This document shows, piece after piece, positions 34,713-37,943 of a stretch of DNA of 37,943 nucleotides. The stretch comes from Sediminibacterium ginsengisoli. GTDB lineage: Bacteria; Bacteroidota; Bacteroidia; Chitinophagales; Chitinophagaceae. Location: the NCBI GenBank assembly GCA_945860335.1, contig CAMAQW010000002.1, forward strand, positions 1 through 37,943. Direction: 5' to 3'. Both the position numbers and the translations under genes were made by a program. The notes under the pieces were generated by a model that did not search any database, was not told the DNA's origin, and was given only the letters and a program-made list of their open reading frames with translations. Numbering within the stretch: the stretch's first letter is position 1; the number at the start of each line of letters is the position of its first letter.

Positions 34713-36375
34713 TGCACTTCAAGCAGAGCTTGAAGCACTGTCTACCCGAAAGTACAAAAGCATCTCTAAAGTTAGAGGTGCTGATGCGGTAGTATACACA
34801 AGAGTTAGCAGCCAAGAACAAGCCGAAAATAACGGTAGCCTGGAGGTTCAACTTAAATATTGTAATAACTACGCAAAAACCAATAGTATTCAAATTAAAG
34901 AATACTTTGGTGGTTCTTACGAAAGTGCTAAAACAGACGGTCGTAAGGAGTTTTTACGAATGATTGAATATGTAAAAAAGCACAAAAATATTTCTTACAT
35001 CATAGTGTTTAACTATGACCGGTTTTCCAGAACTGGGGCTGCAGCATCACACATAAGTGAAGAGTTAAGTAGACAAGGTGTAACTGTAAAATCTGTAACT
35101 CAGGATATAGATACATCTACTGCTATTGGTAGATTACAAGAAAACTTTTTTCATCTCCTAAATAATTTCGATAATCGGTTAAAAAGTGACAGAACCATAA
35201 TTAATACGAAAGAGGTTATGTTAAAAGGTTACTGGCCTTACCAAACGCCACTCGGATACCTTAATCTTAAGCCAAAGCATAGGGCATGCTTTCATGAGTA
35301 TGTAATTACAGAATCAGGCAAACACCTTAGGAAAGGGTATCAAATGCTTACCGAAAGAAAATACTTTTATTATGAAATAGTGGATTATTTGATTCAAAGA
35401 GGTGTAGAGATATCTACAAAGAACTTTCGGAATGTATTTAGCAATCCTTTTTATGCAGGATATGTTACTGGGAGCCTTGTGGGAGGCAAATTAATAGAAG
35501 GTAAGCATCCTAAATTAATTGATTTAAAAACCTTTCTAGCAGCACAAGATGTTTTAAATAATAACCCATTTGTTGGTGTTGCAAAAGTATTTAGACATGA
35601 TGAGGTTCCACTCAAGATATTTGTAAAAGATGAAGTAAGTGGAAAGCCATTTACTGGGTATACAGCAAGGGGGAATTGGTACTATAAAACAAAAGATGCA
35701 GCAATTCCGGTTAATGTAAGTTCAAAGCTGTTAAATGGTCTGTTTGTAAATCTTCTTTCTAAATACGAATACAACCCTACTTTAAAGAAGAAGTTTGAAG
35801 CCATTTTAACGAGTGAGCTAAAAAGTAGGTTAAGTGGAAAGGCTAGCGATAAAACGCTATTAAAAAAGAAAATTGCCGAAAAGCAAGGCTTGCTTGAAAA
35901 AGCGGAGTTAAAGTACATAAGCGATCAAATAACGGAAGATATTTATAATAAACACGCCGAGCAGCTCCGAAGCGAGATCGGAGTATTAAGTAAAGGAATT
36001 GATTCTGCCACACTGAGTAGTTCGAACATAGAAAAAGTAGTTAAAAATTGTTTGGCGATTTCACAAAACCTAAGCCAGGCATGGATTTCAGCAGATTACG
36101 AGAAGAAACAGCACTTGCAAAAGATGGTGTTTCCGGAGGGTATTATGTATAACAAGCAAAATGGGGTAGTTCGAACTTCTAAAGTAAACCTAATATTTAA
36201 CGAAATCCCTTTACTGGTAAGCCTTTGCGCCGAAAAAGAAAAAGGCGATTCTGTTAAGAATCGCCTTAAATCTAATTATGTGCCCAGAACAGGAATCGAA
36301 CCTGCACTACCTTGCGATAACCAGATTTTGAGTCTAGCGCGTCTACCAGTTCCGCCATCTGGGCCTTTGTATTAG
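34690..36375 (+). CDS. Large serine recombinase, C-terminus read through antisense tRNA-Leu
   Basis: This 561-residue protein has a resolvase catalytic domain (about 31-165; VVYTRVSSQEQ with S40 as the nucleophile candidate, NYDRFSRTG for the arginine block, RLQENFF), a recombinase domain (about 190-300; GYWPYQTPLGY, VFSNPFYAGYVTG) and a long coiled-coil region (LLKKKIAEKQGLLEKAELKY). The zinc-ribbon part (FTGYTARGNWYYKT) has no cysteines, as in many Bacteroidota members. It cuts and joins DNA at attachment sites and should integrate or excise the island. From about residue 518 the frame runs through the tRNA-Leu terminator and then, at 531-558 (VPRTGIEPALPCDNQILSL), through the tRNA gene itself on the opposite strand. 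The natural C-terminus before insertion is therefore uncertain. Confidence 0.88.
   Translation: MKKKISNNALQAELEALSTRKYKSISKVRGADAVVYTRVSSQEQAENNGSLEVQLKYCNNYAKTNSIQIKEYFGGSYESAKTDGRKEFLRMIEYVKKHKNISYIIVFNYDRFSRTGAAASHISEELSRQGVTVKSVTQDIDTSTAIGRLQENFFHLLNNFDNRLKSDRTIINTKEVMLKGYWPYQTPLGYLNLKPKHRACFHEYVITESGKHLRKGYQMLTERKYFYYEIVDYLIQRGVEISTKNFRNVFSNPFYAGYVTGSLVGGKLIEGKHPKLIDLKTFLAAQDVLNNNPFVGVAKVFRHDEVPLKIFVKDEVSGKPFTGYTARGNWYYKTKDAAIPVNVSSKLLNGLFVNLLSKYEYNPTLKKKFEAILTSELKSRLSGKASDKTLLKKKIAEKQGLLEKAELKYISDQITEDIYNKHAEQLRSEIGVLSKGIDSATLSSSNIEKVVKNCLAISQNLSQAWISADYEKKQHLQKMVFPEGIMYNKQNGVVRTSKVNLIFNEIPLLVSLCAEKEKGDSVKNRLKSNYVPRTGIEPALPCDNQILSLARLPVPPSGPLY
36242..36267 (-). terminator. Terminator of the tRNA-Leu gene, inside the recombinase ORF
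   Basis: AAGGCGATTC and GAATCGCCTT form a perfect 10-bp stem with a 6-base loop. Read on the minus strand, the stem is followed by TTTC and a T-rich run, 13 bp after the tRNA 3' end. On the plus strand the same DNA is coding sequence for the recombinase C-terminus. Confidence 0.75.
36281..36364 (-). tRNA. tRNA-Leu, anticodon CAA
   Basis: This is a complete class II tRNA of 84 nt on the minus strand. The acceptor stem GCCCAGA / TCTGGGC is perfect with discriminator A. The D-loop has AACTGGTAGACGC, the anticodon stem-loop CTAGA-CTCAAAA-TCTGG gives anticodon CAA (codon UUG), the long variable arm has TTATCGCAAGGTAGTG, and the T arm CAGG-TTCGATT-CCTG is perfect. CCA is not encoded. A terminator follows at 36242-36267. 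The plus strand over the whole gene is the C-terminal coding part of the serine recombinase. Confidence 0.95.
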
Positions 36376-36421
36376 GCGGGGTGCAATATTACAAGATTCT
36401 GTGTTTTTTGCCAAAAGAAAC

Positions 36422-36433
36422 CACCATAAACCC
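36422..36433. repeat. Right copy of the 12-bp direct repeat
   Basis: CACCATAAACCC lies between tRNA-Leu and hscB and is identical to 32313-32324. If this pair marks the island ends, the tRNA would be inside the island. See the left copy for the reservations. Confidence 0.3.
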
Positions 36434-36446
36434 AAACAAATAGGGC

Positions 36447-36953
36447 TTATCGGAGTTGATCCGCTATGCGGTCTAGATATTTCTTTTTAAAATAATAGTC
36501 TTTTACCTGCAACAACGCTTCTTTTGTGGTAATACCCACTTGATAGCTTTCCAACAACCCTTTAATAGGTTCAAAAATGTCATCTTCTAATTGTTTAAGT
36601 TGTACATGTAGCGCTGCCTTTTGGGAGTCATCTTCAACTTCCATAACCTGCTCGTTTAAATCCATCACTTCCATTAAAAAACTAGGAGGGAGCTGGTATT
36701 TTTCGTCGGGTATTAATACCTCATTAATTTCTAAAACGTAAGGGATAAGTAAGGCCTGATCTTTTAATACCCTTAATGCTTTATTAGCTGCCGATGATAA
36801 TGACAGTGCTTCTGCTTGTTCATCTTCGGAACTATTTGCAAAAAAATCAGGATGGAACTTTTTTTGGAGCATCAAATACTTTTTGGATACCAAAGCGGTG
36901 TCTGGGAAAAAACTAACCGGTATGTCAAAAAGTTCAAAATGATTCATAGACAT
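36447..36953 (-). CDS. hscB: Fe-S protein assembly co-chaperone HscB
   Basis: This 168-residue protein has an N-terminal J-domain with the key HPD motif (QKKFHPDFFA, H34-D36) and a C-terminal three-helix domain (MEVMDLNEQVMEVEDD ... YYFKKKYLDRIADQ) that binds the IscU scaffold. It stimulates the HscA chaperone in moving iron-sulphur clusters to target proteins. The J-domain opening (HFELFDIPVSFFPDTALVSKKYLMLQ) and the length match HscB. A second ATG two codons in is an equally good start. It follows trmN6 by 16 bp, and tRNA-Leu lies downstream on the same strand. Confidence 0.92.
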   Translation of the reverse strand: MSMNHFELFDIPVSFFPDTALVSKKYLMLQKKFHPDFFANSSEDEQAEALSLSSAANKALRVLKDQALLIPYVLEINEVLIPDEKYQLPPSFLMEVMDLNEQVMEVEDDSQKAALHVQLKQLEDDIFEPIKGLLESYQVGITTKEALLQVKDYYFKKKYLDRIADQLR

Positions 36954-36969
36954 TAAAATTACAACTCCT

Positions 36970-37680
36970 TTATAAAAACAGGTAATAATCTTTTAAGTAA
37001 GCAGCAAAACCAGCAGTGTACTGCTCATTTTCTTTAATAATAATTTGTTCTACTGCATCGGGGCTTGTTACAGCGCTACTTAATATATACATGGCCCTAA
37101 AAGGGTCGTGTGCGGGTGTTTGTTGTACCAATGCTTTTTTAAAAATAGTGAGTCCAAATTGCGCGGCTAATTTTTCAAGTTCGGTGGCCCTCGCATAGGG
37201 GACAAGCACCGAAAAGCTTCCGCCTTTATCCAGTAGTGTATCAACACAAGTAAACAGTGATGCTAATGTTAGTGTGGTGCTGTGCATGGCCGTGTTACGG
37301 AGTGCATCATCACTTTTTAAATCGTTGCTAAAAAAAGGAGGATTAGAAATAATATGCTGGTAACGAGTGCCGCTAAAATTTTCGATGGCACTGTTGTGGA
37401 CCTTAATATTCCAACCGGTTGCTAATGCATTGCTTGAAGCTTGCGCGGCTGCGGCAGCATCAATTTCGACAGCGTCTATTTTTGCAGCTGGTATTTTTTG
37501 CGCGAATAGTAAACTTAAAAGTCCAGTGCCCGTGCCAATATCTAAAACATTTGTAGGGGCATCATCTTTTACATGTGCAGCAACCCAGGCACCAAAAAGG
37601 CACGCATCAGTGCATACTTTTAGTGCGCAGTCCGATTGCCAAACTGTAAATTGTTTGAACGAAAAATAGTTGTTAGACAT
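36970..37680 (-). CDS. trmN6: tRNA1(Val) adenine-37 N6-methyltransferase TrmN6-like
   Basis: This 236-residue protein has a Rossmann methyltransferase fold. The S-adenosylmethionine loop is VLDIGTGTGLLSLLFAQ (about 45-61), the acidic end of strand two is VEIDAAAAAQA, and the N6-adenine catalytic motif is ISNPPFF (NPPF about 113-116). The opening FSFKQFTVWQSDCALKVCTDACLFGAW is characteristic of the YfiC/TrmN6 group, which methylates N6 of A37 in tRNA1(Val). It begins 11 bp after the sdhB stop and sits in a run of minus-strand housekeeping genes. Confidence 0.9.
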   Translation of the reverse strand: MSNNYFSFKQFTVWQSDCALKVCTDACLFGAWVAAHVKDDAPTNVLDIGTGTGLLSLLFAQKIPAAKIDAVEIDAAAAAQASSNALATGWNIKVHNSAIENFSGTRYQHIISNPPFFSNDLKSDDALRNTAMHSTTLTLASLFTCVDTLLDKGGSFSVLVPYARATELEKLAAQFGLTIFKKALVQQTPAHDPFRAMYILSSAVTSPDAVEQIIIKENEQYTAGFAAYLKDYYLFL

Positions 37681-37691
37681 CTAATAGATGC

Positions 37692-37943
37692 TTAGTCTGC
37701 AAAGCTTGCAGCTATGTATTCACTATTTAAGCGGGCAATATTTGTGATGGAAATTTCTTTAGGGCATGTAGCTTCACAAGCACCTGTGTTGGTACATGAT
37801 CCAAAACCTTCTTTATCCATTTGAGCCACCATGTTTTGTACCCTTGTAGTACGCTCAGGTGCACCTTGTGGTAATAAAGCGAGGTGAGAAACTTTTGCAC
37901 TTAAAAATAGCATCGCAGAACTGTTTTTACAAGCTGCTACACA
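37692..37943 (-). CDS. sdhB: Succinate dehydrogenase/fumarate reductase iron-sulphur subunit (partial)
   Basis: Only the last 83 residues are in the window. The track begins at an internal ATG (37913), but the frame continues to the window edge as [10 protein letters not shown], so the true start lies outside. Cluster ligands are visible in C-x3-C (CVAAC) and in [16 protein letters not shown], and the ending [15 protein letters not shown] is typical of SdhB/FrdB. It carries electrons from the flavoprotein subunit to the quinone site in the inner-membrane complex. trmN6 and hscB follow closely downstream. Confidence 0.93.
   Translation of the reverse strand, partial: CVAACKNSSAMLFLSAKVSHLALLPQGAPERTTRVQNMVAQMDKEGFGSCTNTGACEATCPKEISITNIARLNSEYIAASFAD

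Noticed and set aside
37016-37669. Plus-strand ORFs of 60 and 100 residues
   Set aside because: They are shadows of trmN6; the cysteine/alanine-rich sequence reflects the opposite frame.

Overview
The window is AT-rich and Bacteroidota-like. Supporting signs are two SusC/SusD pairs, an ECF sigma/FecR pair controlling a TonB-linked transporter, a TAnnTTTG-type promoter element, few Shine-Dalgarno sites, and a large serine recombinase lacking the usual zinc-ribbon cysteines. The gene set would fit the Chitinophagaceae, but the genus cannot be fixed from sequence alone.

Layout. (1) 1-1915, minus strand: two overlapping membrane proteins with bacterial PH domains; the second runs off the left edge and is absent from the ORF track. 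(2) 2033-3158, plus: a CDP-alcohol phosphatidyltransferase and a small ABM-fold protein. (3) 3155-7676: a possible metal- or small-molecule-related group made of a DUF4198 secreted protein (minus), then on plus a small secreted CNGKC protein with a TTG start, a TonB-dependent receptor and an exported DJ-1/PfpI protein. (4) 7677-8256: non-coding DNA with stem-loop repeats. (5) 8257-32259: a 24-kb polysaccharide utilisation locus (PUL), all on plus: ECF sigma, FecR anti-sigma, STN-bearing SusC, SusD, a short SusC, SusD, heparinase II/III-like lyase 1, an Asp-rich secreted protein of unknown function, heparinase II/III-like lyase 2, an SGNH sialate-O-acetylesterase-like enzyme, a GH2 glycosidase and a CE7-like esterase. 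(6) 32242-32845: strong hairpins, another copy of the repeat seen left of the PUL, and a 20-bp-period array. (7) 32846-36375: a small recombinase island (membrane coiled-coil protein, zinc-finger protein, MerR-like protein, 42-residue ORF, large serine recombinase). The recombinase frame runs antisense through the terminator and body of a tRNA-Leu(CAA). (8) 36281-37943, minus: housekeeping genes sdhB (partial), trmN6, hscB and the tRNA.

How the parts work together. In the PUL, the STN domain of the first SusC should sense substrate and signal through FecR to release the sigma factor. The two SusCD pairs would import oligosaccharides made by the secreted lyases, with the esterases removing acetyl groups and GH2 trimming ends. 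There is no sulfatase and no GH88/GH105, which argues for an acetylated, unsulfated, uronic-acid-containing glycan rather than a typical glycosaminoglycan or ulvan; this is inference.

Most worth a second look: the Asp-rich unknown between the two lyases; the loss of the catalytic-position histidine in lyase 1 but not lyase 2; the related stem-loop repeats on both sides of the PUL; the 20-bp array; and the recombinase-tRNA overlap with its structured leader, divergent operator and small accessory genes.
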